The notes under the pieces are model-generated. The model was given only the letters and a program-made list of their open reading frames with translations. It searched no databases and was not told the origin of the DNA. From the NCBI RefSeq assembly GCF_017654505.1, contig NC_054535.1, positions 50,390,348 to 50,454,347 on the forward strand: a stretch of DNA of 64,000 nucleotides, in the 5' to 3' direction. The number at the start of each line of letters is the position of its first letter. Position 1 is the first letter of the stretch. This DNA is from Polyodon spathula (lineage: Eukaryota > Chordata > Actinopteri > Acipenseriformes > Polyodontidae). Below, one piece after another: positions 11,474 through 21,640 of the stretch. Made by a program: the position numbers and the translations under genes.

Positions 11474-11598
11474 AATAATTTTATATGAAAATGAGGTATA
11501 CTATATAAACAGATTGTGCTCCAATAAATAACAAGGTTTGAACATATGAATCCCATCTAATGACTGTTTTTCCAGTTTAAGTCTTGTTGTCATATGAG

Positions 11599-11680
11599 AA
11601 ATGACTCTTCAATTGGTAATAGATTAAAAAGGAATTAGAGCTGTTTTAGTGTTAGTCACGCTATTGAGATATATCTTTTC
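11599..11680 (-). repeat. Second arm of the Penelope-associated inverted repeat
   Basis: Reverse complement of 8337-8420, lying just upstream (minus-strand sense) of the Penelope-like connector. Confidence 0.8.
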
Positions 11681-11964
11681 TACATACAGTTTTATTGGAA
11701 ATAAAACTAAATAAAGGGAGTCTGAGAGAAAAAATGACACCAAAGTTTGGTGCTTCTTTCATTTGTTTGGTGTGCAAGGTAATCAAACATGCAATCTTCA
11801 GGTGTGAAAAAGTTATTGCCCCCCTAGTTAACCCAATTAAATGGATAGTTTGGGTCAGCTGTTTGAATACTGTGGTTAACAATCAGGCCAGATTTGGGCC
11901 AGCCCTGCCTAATATAAATCTGTCTAACTTTACCATCAGAGTGAAGTTGTCAGCACACAGGTTC

Positions 11965-12091
11965 TAGAGGCACATCATGCCACGATCAAAAGAAATTCTT
12001 CCGGAAAAAAGTTGTTGATGCCTATTAGTCTGGAAAGGGTTACAAAGCCATTTCTAAGGCTCTGGGGCTCCACCAAACCACAGTCAGAGCC
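11965..12091 (+). pseudogene. Tc1-like transposase, N-terminal DNA-binding part
   Basis: In shifted frames this reads MPRSKEIL and then an SGKGYKAISKALGL helix-turn-helix segment typical of the Tc1 paired-type DNA-binding domain. It has an in-frame stop and a frame change, and ends at the LTR insertion point. Confidence 0.75.
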
Positions 12092-12795
12092 TGTGATAGA
12101 GAGAGAAAGGATCAATGCTGTAAACCTCCCTCCCGATTAGAAAGGGTGCTGTGTAAGGGGGAAGGTAAGCTGCCTCCTAGAGCTGCCACCCCGGTGGTAG
12201 GTGGAAACCGGAAGGTGACCATATTAGGAGGGGCGCGTAGCTGCAAGTACTCAGGATGATTCCATTGCAATCAACTGCAGGGCAGCCCTATTAGGGAAAC
12301 CATGGCGACGCGGTGACTGCGGGGAGGAGTTTGCTGGGTACAAAGGGGAGCAGCTACGGCAAAACCTCTGTTTTACGCTGATAATGAAAGTAGACGGCCA
12401 GAGCCTGTATTGCTTTGTTTTTGATTACGTGTGTTTTGTGTTGCAGAGGAGGAGTGAGCCGCGGACTGGTAAAACACAGAGCACGTCCCTGCACAGCACA
12501 GCACAGCACAGCACAGCACAGCATAGCACCGCAGCGCACCACTCACGGCACCACGCTTCTCAGCACCAAGAGCACTGCCTGCACGGAGAATGTGGGGACG
12601 GACAAAGTCCCGTTATTGTTTACTTTTTATTTCAATTAAGAAGAGCTGCTGTGTACCCCCCAATACCATTGCTGGTAAAGGGGTGGACTTATTTGTGTTG
12701 GTATTTTTGTTATTATTTTTGTTATCATTAAAACAAGCAGACTGTTTTGGGAGAAAGATTGTGTAGACCTGCTTCATTCATTGCACCTGACCATA
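12092..12795 (+). mobile_element. Solo LTR, family A copy 2
   Basis: 704 bp starting TGTGATAG and ending CCATA, one base from the CCACA end of the family. GAGCC duplications flank it (12087-12091 and 12796-12800). Removing it reconnects the Tc1 transposase DNA-binding region. It contains a GCACA pentanucleotide run at 12491-12521. Confidence 0.85.
12491..12521. repeat. (GCACA)n pentanucleotide repeat
   Basis: About six GCACA units inside the solo LTR. They create long artificial open frames on both strands that I do not treat as genes. Confidence 0.9.
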
Positions 12796-12800
12796 GAGCC

Positions 12801-13540
12801 ATTTTGTCCAAATGGAGAAAGTTTGGGACAGTAGTGAATCTTCCCATGAGTGGATGTCTTGCCAAAATCTCTCCAAGAGCAAGGTGTAAAATTGTCCAGG
12901 AAGTCACAAAGAACCCTAGAACAATATCCAGCGATCTGCAGGCCTCTCTCACCTCGGCTAAGGTCACCGGTCATGACTTCACCATCAGAAAGACACTGGG
13001 CAAAAATGGGATTCATGGCAGAATAGCGAGGTGGAAACCACTGCTCACTAAGAAAAACATGAATGCTCGTCTCAAGTTTGCCAAAAAGCACCTGGATGAT
13101 CCTCTGGAACAATGTTCTATGGACAGATGATTCGAACATGGAACTTTTTGGCCAACATGGGCCCCGATATGTCTGGTGAAAACCAAACACTGCATTCCAC
13201 AGTAAGAACCTCATACCAACGTTCAAGCATGGTGGTGGTAGTGTCATGATTTGGGGATGCTTTGCTGCATCAGGACCTGGACGACTTGACATCATTGAAG
13301 GAACCATGAATTCTGCTCTGTATCAGAGAATTCTACAGGAGAATGTCAGGCCACCAGTCCGTGAGCTGAATCTGAAGCGCAGCAGGGTCATGCAGCAAGA
13401 CAATGATCCGAAACACACAAGCAAGTCTACATCAGAATGGTTGAAGAACAAGAAATTTTAAGTTTTGGAATGGCCTGGTCAAAGTCCAGACCTAACCCCC
13501 ATTGAGATGTGGTGGCAGGACCTGAAACCAGCAGTTTATG
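12801..13540 (+). pseudogene. Tc1-like transposase, catalytic part
   Basis: Reads KWRKFGTVVNLPMSG, then TIRKTLGKNGIHGR, KPLLTKKNMNARLKFAKKH, a frame change near 13125 with WTDD-like sequence (first catalytic D), IWGCFAASGPGRLD, QQDNDPKHTSKSTSEW (second D) and a PIEM-type segment near 13500 (final E). The DD34E triad positions are recognisable, but at least two frameshifts and stops at 13127 and 13459 inactivate it. Confidence 0.9.
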
Positions 13541-13590
13541 CTTGAAAACCCCCAAATGTCATTGAGTTGAAGCAGTCAATGCTGCCAGGG

Positions 13591-13904
13591 CTTTTAGGTA
13601 TAATGTAATAAACCTCATTTATTTCTGCACTCCCGCGTTTCATGCTTTGTGAGAATATTTAATACATACGGACAGAAAGGTACATGAACGCGCAGCCCCA
13701 TGTGTGTTACACAACTGGAGAAAATTACATTTTAAAACCAAAAACCACCAAAATGACTGCCGCGGGGCATCTAGTGTTAAAGGTTACAACTGCACTCCTG
13801 ACAGCTATTTAAGACAAAGGTTAGTCTTAACAGGGGTATCATTAAAAACACATATTTACATTCGTATTTAAATATTTGTGTAAATCAAAGCATTGTTAAA
13901 TCAG

Positions 13905-13908
<4 letters not shown>
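13591..13908. other. Unassigned stretch
   Basis: Moderate complexity, no family recognised. Confidence 0.4.

Positions 13909-13960
<52 letters not shown>
13909..13960. repeat. (TA)n microsatellite
   Basis: Pure TA tract of 52 bases. Confidence 0.97.
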
Positions 13961-13963
<3 letters not shown>

Positions 13964-14799
13964 TTCAGAAGGCAACTCTCACACTTGCGTGATAAATATT
14001 CTTTTATCGAGAATTATCTATTATCAAGACAGCTAAATTTGGATTCTAGCTTTAAATGCAGAATGATAATTGCTTTGTAAAACCCACATCAATTTGTATG
14101 AATCACATATAACTAACTGTTACTATAGTGTTCATTAACTATAATAAAAGCAATAATAAATTTTATTACATTCTACCTCAAACTAACCATTAATTTTACT
14201 TCAAGGTCGGCTTATTCTCAAGTTCATAAGAGGATAAAAAATGTGTTGAATACTTAATGGACTTTCGCTCCTTCAGCTGATCAGTGTCTTCAACAAAACA
14301 TGAACTAGAAGGCTTTCCTGTTGGCAGAGAAAGTCCAGGTTCCAGGGTCTGTCTACTTTGCTTTTGTGCCTCCTTACCAGGGGACTAAGGACTATTTAGG
14401 TATTCCATTGAAACAGCAATTCTTCCACCAAAATGTGCACTCTTCATCCGGTTCTGTCTGGGATATTCCACCACAAACTCTGGCACTGCTAGCTCAATAA
14501 ATTGAATATACTTCAATCTCTGTCGACTTCAAATAATATGTTTCAATATCTTTTACTCCAGTGATCAATCAGGGCTAACTTAGATATCTGAATCCAAAAA
14601 CTTTTAGGATTTTAGATGTCTTACGCTGCACACCAAGGCAAACACTAATGTAGTTATATGGTATCAGATTTTCCAAAAATGGTATCTCTGTTCAAGCCAG
14701 TCACAGACTGGGTCTTCAGATTGTCAAAGTTCAGAGACTTGTTCGCATGTCAAGAACCTTGGTTTTTGTGTTGGGAGCCCTGTTTGAAAGTTGAGCTTG
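13961..14799. other. Unassigned stretch
   Basis: No coding motif or repeat boundary seen. Confidence 0.4.
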
Positions 14800-15215
14800 T
14801 GTGGCAAAGTGGTTAATAGTATGCAGGTGCAGGTGATCAATAAACAGACAGATGATGATTATAATCCAGGTGCAATTTGTTTTAATGGTTTATAATCCAA
14901 TTGTTTAAAACGGTTTAAAAGGAGTGCAGCCAGTCTGTTCGAGGCAGCTGAGTAGAAGGACATGTCCAAGCAGTCACGTTGAAAGTACTGTGCGATGTTT
15001 AGTTTTGTAAAACGTGTGTTTTGTTTATTACGGGTAAACAGGCTATCCATCCCGTGCTAGGAAGGGTGTTCCTGTAGGTGTAGTAAGTGCTCGTAAGAGC
15101 TAAGTTTTTGTTTGTTTGTAATAAAAGTGTGTGTAAGCGTTGAAAATAAAAGTTTTTCTCTTTGGGTCACGTTTTTAAAGGGGCACGAACCCAAACTATG
15201 GCCAGTCGTTTCACA
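14800..15215 (-). mobile_element. Gypsy 3' LTR
   Basis: On the minus strand it begins TGTGAAACGACTGG right after a purine-rich GGGGGGAGTAATGGG tract and ends CACTTTGCCACA. Its final 100 bases match the LTR end at 26657-26750 on the same strand, including GACAGATGATTATAATCC-like sequence. Length 416 bp. Confidence 0.75.
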
Positions 15216-15545
15216 CTACCTTTCCCATTACTCCCCCCTTCCGGGAAAAATAATCCTCATTTTGGTGGTCTTTCTCCGCACGGTGGTACATGAAGGACTG
15301 CAATGCCAGATACCACTGAGTTATTCAGGCATTGCTGTCCTTCATTGTGCTTAACCACTTGAGTTGGGCGTGGTCTGTGACAAGATCACATGAATGTCTC
15401 TGCAGGTAATATCATAAAGAGTGAGTAGCCCATTTAATGGTCAAACATTCCTTTTCGACCACGGAGTAGTTGCACTTCCGAGGTAGCATTTTTTTGCTGA
15501 TATACATTATCGGGTGTTCTACTGTGTCTACCTTTTCGAATGTGA
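15216..15545 (-). pseudogene. Gypsy RNase H, directly followed by the LTR
   Basis: Minus-strand translation across frames gives MYISKKMLP, NYSVVEKECLTIKWA and LVTDHAQLKWL, the RNase H core with its conserved 'KECLAI.WA' helix and 'TDH..L.WL' strand. The coding sequence runs straight into the polypurine tract and LTR with no integrase after it. That fits an element with integrase upstream of RT. Confidence 0.85.
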
Positions 15546-16256
15546 TACAGTGCGTTCTATCAACACACACGTATCACTGTTTACCGTCCCGGAGTAAAAT
15601 CAACAGTAGACTTTTAATATCTGTATTACATTAAATTATATAACATGCTGTTTCTAAACAATTACTACAGATTTAAAAATGCATATTTACTTGATGTACG
15701 TGCCTAAAATAGAGCAGGGTTGGTTGCAGCCTGTGTGCGAGTGAGGTTTTAGTTGAAATACAAATATATATATACAAAAAAAAGTTATGGTGAGTTTAAA
15801 ACATGATAGCTATTTTAGGTAATGCAAGCGATAGATGCATATACTGTTTGCAATGACGTAGAATTGGTAACAGTTAGTTGTTTTTAACTGTTTTGTCTGT
15901 ATTAAAATAACTAAATATAAAGTATTTCCTTACCTGATTTAGCGAATACAGCTGGTCTTTGGGTTGAGTTGTTCCAGGGTGCGGCCATGTTTAGGGTTAG
16001 GCGCGCGCGCGCAGCTGGATCTTGCTGTATAGCAAGGGAGCACTCATTGTAGGCAATGGGGGAGGTCAGTTTGCATGTAAATGTTGTATACTGTGTGAAA
16101 GGGCTTTAATTGATATTATGAATTTTAATAATGGTTAAAAGAAATGTAGATTGTACATTTGTTTCAGGTTAAGGTCAACAGGGGTCCTGTAAAGAAATGT
16201 ATGTGTTTATTTAATGTCTGTAGCTTTGGTTTAGTCCTGGGGATGGGCTAGTGAGG

Positions 16257-16260
<4 letters not shown>
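15546..16260. other. Unassigned stretch
   Basis: Includes a short alternating GCGCGCGCGC run near 16003. No coding or repeat assignment. Confidence 0.35.

Positions 16261-16331
<71 letters not shown>
16261..16331. repeat. (TA)n flanked by a 10 bp inverted repeat
   Basis: The TA tract is bracketed by TGAGGAACAA (16252-16261) and TTGTTCCTCA (16336-16345), so the whole segment can extrude as one hairpin. Confidence 0.9.
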
Positions 16332-16334
<3 letters not shown>

Positions 16335-16398
16335 GTTGTTCCTCAGTCATGAGAGAGAGCTGTAGAGGATAATATTAATCCTACATTAATCCTAGGAT

Positions 16399-16725
16399 CG
16401 AGTGGGAGAAGTACAGGCGTGGAAAAGTACAGAGCAGTTTCGAAGCAGAAAGGAGAAATTGCATCTTGAATTGCTTTAATCAGAAAACAGAGGACATTGG
16501 GGAAACACAGCAGCAGCTCAAAGTCAAACAGCCGCGTGTGTTTTTCTGATAACAAACAAGCTGAAACTCGGAGCAGCTGATTCAAATTCAGCGCCGTTTT
16601 GAGACACGGGCGAGGGGAGGAGCCAACAGCACAGCAGAACAACGCAGTTAAACGAGGCAGTCTTCCCAGCGACAGCGAGTGGGAGAAGTACAGGCGTGGA
16701 AAAGTACAGAGCAGTTTCGAAGCAG
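16399..16725 (+). repeat. 50 bp identical duplication in the CR1 5' region
   Basis: Bases 16399-16448 and 16676-16725 are identical (both begin CGAGTGGGAGAAGTACAGGC), 277 bp apart. The second copy overlaps the sequence just ahead of the ORF1 ATG. This resembles a monomer array in a LINE promoter region, though only two copies are seen and the intervening DNA is not duplicated further. Confidence 0.95.
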
Positions 16726-16782
16726 TTTGAAAGCAGGTTGACAGCTGCAGAAGAAACTAAACTTCAAAAAAAAAACCTCAAC

Positions 16783-17730
16783 ATGGTCTTCAAGCCTGTA
16801 ATCTGTGACACCTGCTTGATGTGGGAAATCCGAGAAAACCCAGCGGAGCTAAACCAAGTGTGCGTAAAGTGCCGCGCGATCCAGGATTTGCATAAACTAG
16901 TAAGTATGCTAGAAATGGAGCTGGAAGAAGTGAGACAGCAACAGGATCTTGAGGAACTGGCACACCCACAATTCATGGAAGTCTGCATCACCCCTAACAG
17001 ACTGAAAGCCACCAGGGAGATAGAAGGTCAGAACAGCTGGGTTCAGGTAGGCAGAAGCAGGGAAAAAAAGAAACTTCGTCAAACACAACCACCAGAAATC
17101 AAAACAACCAACAGATTTGAGTCACTTCAGAATTTTGATGAGCAGAACCAACAACAAGAGAATGAAAGGAACAACATCCAGGACCCTATTGACAGTGGTG
17201 ACCAGACAGCAAAAAGAAGGGAGGTCATGATTGTTGGGGACTCCATATTGAGAAACACAGCAAGTTCAGTTCGCAGTTTGGACCCCCTTACTACAACAGT
17301 GTGCTGCCTTCCGGGAGCCTCGGTCAAGCACATCACTGAGAACGTGGACAGGCTCCTAGAACGAACAGGAGACGACCCGGTAGTAGTCGTCCACATCGGT
17401 ACAAACAACATTGGAAGAGACAGACCAAAATCCCTGCAAAATAAATTCAGAGAGCTAGGAAGGAAATTAAAAGAGAAAACCAAAACTGTGGTATTTTCTG
17501 GTATACTACCCGCACCTTGCAAAGGACCATATGGACAGCTGGAAATAATTAATCAAAACGAATGGCTGAAGACGTGGTGCACACGGGAAGGCTTCACCTA
17601 TCTTGATCATTGGACCACATTCTACAACGAGGACTATCTGTATAGACGGGATGGACTGCATTTAAATAACAAGGGAACTAGTCTACTCGGAGAAAAGATC
17701 CTCGAGCAGGTTCAGAAGCATTTAAACTAG
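16783..17730 (+). CDS. CR1 ORF1 protein with zinc-binding motif and SGNH esterase domain
   Basis: 315 codons from the first ATG of the frame; the frame is open upstream without an ATG. Near the N-terminus are two CxxC pairs (residues 8/11 and 27/30), followed by a charged coiled-coil-like helix to about residue 65. The C-terminal half is an SGNH/GDSL hydrolase: VMIVGDSIL with the catalytic serine (residue 154), HIGTNNIG (about 204-211) and DGLHLN with the Asp-His pair (290 and 293). CR1 ORF1 proteins of vertebrates are known to carry this esterase domain; its role in retrotransposition is unclear, possibly membrane or lipid interaction. No internal stop. All catalytic residues I can place are present. 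Confidence 0.9.
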   Translation: MVFKPVICDTCLMWEIRENPAELNQVCVKCRAIQDLHKLVSMLEMELEEVRQQQDLEELAHPQFMEVCITPNRLKATREIEGQNSWVQVGRSREKKKLRQTQPPEIKTTNRFESLQNFDEQNQQQENERNNIQDPIDSGDQTAKRREVMIVGDSILRNTASSVRSLDPLTTTVCCLPGASVKHITENVDRLLERTGDDPVVVVHIGTNNIGRDRPKSLQNKFRELGRKLKEKTKTVVFSGILPAPCKGPYGQLEIINQNEWLKTWCTREGFTYLDHWTTFYNEDYLYRRDGLHLNNKGTSLLGEKILEQVQKHLN

Positions 17731-17762
17731 AAAGGAAGGGGGGAGAAATCAACAAAAAAACA

Positions 17763-18737
17763 GAAGGGAGACCGCATCAAAACAAGAACAACAACTCAGG
17801 TAAGACAACCATTAAATGTATTTATCTAAATGCTAGAAGTATCAGAAACAAAATTCTAGAACTTGAAGCTACTGCACTAACAGGTAACTATGATGTGATA
17901 GGTGTTACAGAAACATGGTTATCTGAGAGTGATGGGGACGAATATAATATTTGTGGGTATACACTGTATAGGAAAGACAGGCAGGACAGAAGAGGAGGAG
18001 GGGTAGCGCTATACATAAGAAACAGTCTTGAAGCCCAGGTGTTAAACCTGGACAAAGAAAATAAAACCGAATCAATATGGGTCAGAATAACAGACAAAAA
18101 TTCAAAGGGCATAATAATAGGAGCATGCTATAGACCGCCAGATTCAGACGGGGAGCACAATAATCTGTTATACAATGACATTAGAAATGTGTGTAGCAAA
18201 GGAGAAGCCATACTAATGGGGGATTTCAACTTCCCCCAAATAAAATGGGAAAACCCGGTGGGTAGCGCGAAGGATGAAATAGAAATGGTGGAAATGACAA
18301 ATGACTGCTTCCTAACACAATTTGTGAAGGCACCCACTAGAGGGGAGGCATGCCTTGATTTAGTCTTTTCAAATAACGAAGATAGAATAACTAAAACAGA
18401 GGTCAGAGAACCACTGGCAAACTCAGACCATAACATGGTCTCATTTGAAGTGTTTTTTAAATCCCCAAAAGTAAAGACTAAAGTTAAGGTTTACAATTTT
18501 AGAAAAGCAAACTATGAAGGCATGAAACAGAGACTAACAGAAGTAGATTGGAGTAAAATAGAGAAAACACCCACAGAAGAAGGATGGTTGTTCTTCAAAA
18601 ATGTAGTACTAGAGGCGCAAAACAATTACATCCCTAAAGTAGACAAATCTAAATGTAAAACTAAATTGCCAAAATGGTTTAATAGATCAATTAAAAAAAA
18701 AATATTCAGCGAAAAAAGGCACTTTACAGAGCATTAA
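17763..18737 (+). pseudogene. CR1 ORF2, apurinic-type endonuclease domain
   Basis: The frame is already open at the ORF1 stop and has no early ATG, so the start is uncertain. Endonuclease motifs appear in order: YLNARSIRNK, GVTETWLSE, GACYRPP, MGDFNFP and ANSDHNMVS with the catalytic Asp-His pair. A single frameshift in an A-rich stretch near 18712 ends this frame at 18737, and the continuation is in the next frame. This domain nicks target DNA to prime reverse transcription. Confidence 0.88.
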
Positions 18738-20582
18738 AAAAGGACCAAAAAGAAAGTACGCAGAAAGAGTACACGGAACTGCAAACGCAAGTCAAAAAGG
18801 AAGTTAGAAAGGCCAAGAGAGAAATAGAAATGAACATTGCTAAGGGAGCTAAAACCAATTCCAAAATGTTTTTCCAATATTACAACAGCAAGAGAACATT
18901 CAAAGAGGAGATTAAATGTTTAAGAGATACAAATGGCAAAATCGTAGAGGAAGAAAAAAAAATAGCAAATATGTTAAATGATTACTTTTCACAAGTTTTT
19001 ACAAAGGAAGATACTGACAACATGCCCCACATGTCATCCAGTTCCTATCCAGTTTTAAATAACTTTAGCATAACTGAGGCAGAAGTGTTAAAGGGACTAG
19101 GAGCTCTTAAAATAAACAAATCCCCTGGGCCGGATGAGATCCTCCCAGTAGTACTCAAAGAAATGAAAGAAGTAATTTACAAACCGCTAACCAAGATCAT
19201 GCAGCAGTCTCTTGACACAGGGGTGGTACCGACAGACTGGAAAATTGCAAACGTAATACCGATCCACAAAAAGGGAAACAAAACTGAACCAGGTAACTAC
19301 AGACCAGTAAGCCTGACTTCTATTATATGCAAACTTATGGAAACTATAATAAGATCCAAAATGGAAAATTACCTATATGGTAACAGGGTACTGGGAGACA
19401 GTCAACATGGTTTTAGGAAAGGGAGATCGTGTCTAACTAACTTGCTTGATTTTTTTGAGGATGCAACATCGATAATGGATAATTGCAAAGCATATGACAT
19501 GGTTTATTTAGATTTCCAGAAAGCTTTTGACAAAGTCCCGCATAAAAGATTAATTCTCAAACTGAACACAGTTGGGATTCAAGGAAACACATGTACATGG
19601 ATTAGGGAGTGGTTAACATGTAGAAAACAGAAAGTACTGATTAGAGGAAAAACCTCAGAATGGAGTGTGGTAACCAGCGGTGTACCACAGGGATCAGTAT
19701 TAGGTCCTCTGCTATTCCTAATCTACATTAATGATTTAGATTCTGGTATAGTAAGCAAACTTGTTAAATTTGCAGACGACACAAAAGTAGGAGGAGTGGC
19801 AAACACTGTTGCAGCAGCAAAGGTCATTCAAAATGATCTAGACAAGATTCAGAACTGGGCAGACACATGGCAAATGACATTTAATAGAGAAAAGTGTAAG
19901 GTACTGCACGCAGGAAATAAAAATGTACATTATAAATATCATATGGGAGATATTGAAATTGGAGAAGGAATCTATGAAAAAGACCTAGGAGTTTTTGTTG
20001 ACTCAGAAATGTCTTCATCTAGACAATGTGGGGAAGCTATAAAAAAGGCTAACAAGATGCTCGGATACATTGTGAAAAGTGTTGAATTTAAATCAAGGGA
20101 AGTAATGTTAAAACTGTACAATGCACTTGTAAGACCTCATCTTGAATATTGTGTGCAGTTCTTGTCACCTTGCTATAAAAAAGATATTGCTGCTCTAGAA
20201 AGAGTGCAAAGAAGAGCGACCAGAATTATTCCGGGCTTAAAAGGCATGTCATATGCAGACAGGCTAAAAGAATTGAATCTGTTCAGTCTTGAACAAAGAA
20301 GACTACGTGGCGACCTAATTCAAGCATTCAAAATTCTAAAAGGTATTGACAGTGTCGACCCAAGGGACTTTTTCAGCCTGAAAAAAGAAACAAGGACCAG
20401 GGGTCACAAATGAATTTAGAATTTTAGAAAAGGGGGCATTCAGAACAGAAAATAGGAGACACTTTTTTACACAGAGAATTGTGAGGGTCTGGAATCAACT
20501 CCCCAGTAATGTTGTTGAAGCTGACACCCTGGGATCCTTCAAGAAGCTGCTTGATGAGATTTTGGGATCAATAAGCTACTAA
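18720..20582 (+). pseudogene. CR1 ORF2, reverse transcriptase domain
   Basis: Continues from the frameshift near 18712. Motifs in order: INKSPGPDEILPVVLKEM, HGFRKGRSCLTNLLD, YLDFQKAFDKVPHKRL, SGVPQGSVLGPLLFLIY and VKFADDTKVGG with the FADD catalytic pair. A second frameshift near 20405 puts a stop at 20413. The normal C-terminus, with FTQRIVRVWNQLP, is readable in the next frame up to the stop at 20580-20582. Apart from these two lesions the frame is open. Confidence 0.92.
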
Positions 20583-20647
20583 CAACCAAACGAGCAAGAT
20601 GAGCCGAATGGCCTCCTCTCGTTTGTAAACTTTCTTATGTTCTTATG
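20583..20647 (+). other. CR1 3' tail
   Basis: Contains GCCGAATGGCCTCCTCTCG and ends with repeated TTCTTATG units, the short terminal microsatellite that CR1 machinery uses in place of poly(A). Confidence 0.8.
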
Positions 20648-20819
20648 TACATTAACCTCTCACCTGAGTCTTGGTTTTTGGTGACTACGAGTTTCATCCT
20701 TCCATTCCCCAATAAAAATCCCAACTATTGAGTCTCTGTTTTGGCAAACACACATTTTCCCAAGTTAGCTGTCAGCCGGGCTACCCTTAGAGACTAAAGG
20801 ACAGCCGTAACCCTAGCCA
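20648..20819. other. Unassigned stretch
   Basis: Between the CR1 end and the minus-strand RT remnant. No motif recognised; it may be further host-element sequence. Confidence 0.3.
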
Positions 20820-21400
20820 AATGGTCTCACCAGATGAGCTGTAAATAACCACATCATCAATATACGATATATACCTATAACATGGTCCATCAGTCTCTGA
20901 AAGGCAGCAGGTGCACCATGTAGCCCAAACGGCATAGTTTTGAAATGAAACAGCCCTTCATGGGTTGAAAATTAAGTTTTCTCTCTAGAACTGTGGGTTA
21001 TGGGGATCTGCCAGTATCCCTTTGTCATGTGCAGAGTAGAGATAAACTTTGCCATTCCCAGTCTATCTAGAAGCTCATCGACCCGAGACATGGGGTATGC
21101 ATTGAACTTGGCAATAGCATTTACCTTACGGAAATCAACGCAGAAGCTGTTGGTGTCGTTCTTTTTGGCCTCTATCACAATTGGACTGCACCACTCACTC
21201 CTGGAAGACTCAATCACTACAAGTTTGAGCATCGCCCATAGCTTTTTGCTAACACCACTTCGTTCAGTTTCTGGGATCTGGTAAGAACTCTTTTGTACTG
21301 TGACACCTGAGGGATAGATAATGTCATATTCAACAAGGTTAGTTCTGCAGGGTAGGTCAGAAAAAAACATTGCTGAACTCCTCAATAAGCTTACGCAGTT
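20820..21400 (-). pseudogene. Gypsy reverse transcriptase (Gmr1-like lineage), truncated
   Basis: Minus-strand reading gives a RSEWCSPIVIEAKKND segment, FCVDFRKVNAIAKF, HMTKGYWQIP, then in shifted frames MPFGLHGAPAAFQRLMD and a YIDD box near 20870. The lesions are frame changes near 20975 and 20880. Sequence after the YIDD region is lost at 20820, next to the CR1 insertion. It lies downstream of integrase on this strand. Confidence 0.85.
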
Positions 21401-21640
21401 CCCATTGCTAATCTAGAACCAATTGTTCCCCCATTGAAATGACTTTAGTGCATGGGGTCTGGACAGGGGCCTAAACCCTCTATTTTGCCTGGGGCTATAA
21501 ATAAAGCCTCCCTGCCTGCCAGGATTGTAATAAATCTACATGATAAATTTACAGCTATCGGGCTGTATAATTTCATAATTCACCTTTCTTATAGCCCAAA
21601 TTACTTTATATGGCCCCTGCTATTTAGCACATACATTCGA
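21401..21640. other. Linker between integrase and RT remnants
   Basis: No conserved motif visible; expected position of the non-conserved spacer in an element with integrase before RT. Confidence 0.4.

Larger units (their letters stand above)
8840..11480 (-). mobile_element. Penelope-like C-terminal copy, split by a 2 kb insertion
   Basis: The connector region after RT is at 11473-11252 and the GIY-YIG endonuclease at 9247-8885, both minus strand. They are separated by unrelated DNA (9249-11251). The two edges abut in the same conserved region, just before an SHPQTGKKY motif, showing that one fragment was split. Confidence 0.8.
11690..13590 (+). mobile_element. Tc1-like DNA transposon interrupted by a solo LTR
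   Basis: An untranslated 5' region (11690-11960) is followed by transposase halves at about 11980-12091 and 12801-13540. The LTR at 12092-12795 with a 5 bp duplication lies between them. The 3' terminal repeat was not recognised; similarity ends near 13590, so the copy seems 3' truncated. Confidence 0.85.
16346..20647 (+). mobile_element. Near-complete CR1-type LINE
   Basis: A 5' untranslated region with an internal duplication, an intact ORF1 (16783-17730), ORF2 with endonuclease and RT (about 17763-20582, two frameshifts), and a short 3' tail ending in tandem TTCTTATG octamers, as is usual for CR1 elements. The exact 5' end is uncertain. Few lesions suggest a fairly recent insertion. It separates Gypsy RNase H plus 3' LTR (14800-15545) from Gypsy RT (20820-21400), both minus strand. 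Confidence 0.9.

Noticed and set aside
12354..12731. Open frames on both strands over the GCACA repeat
   Set aside because: Created by the pentanucleotide repeat inside a solo LTR; no motif.
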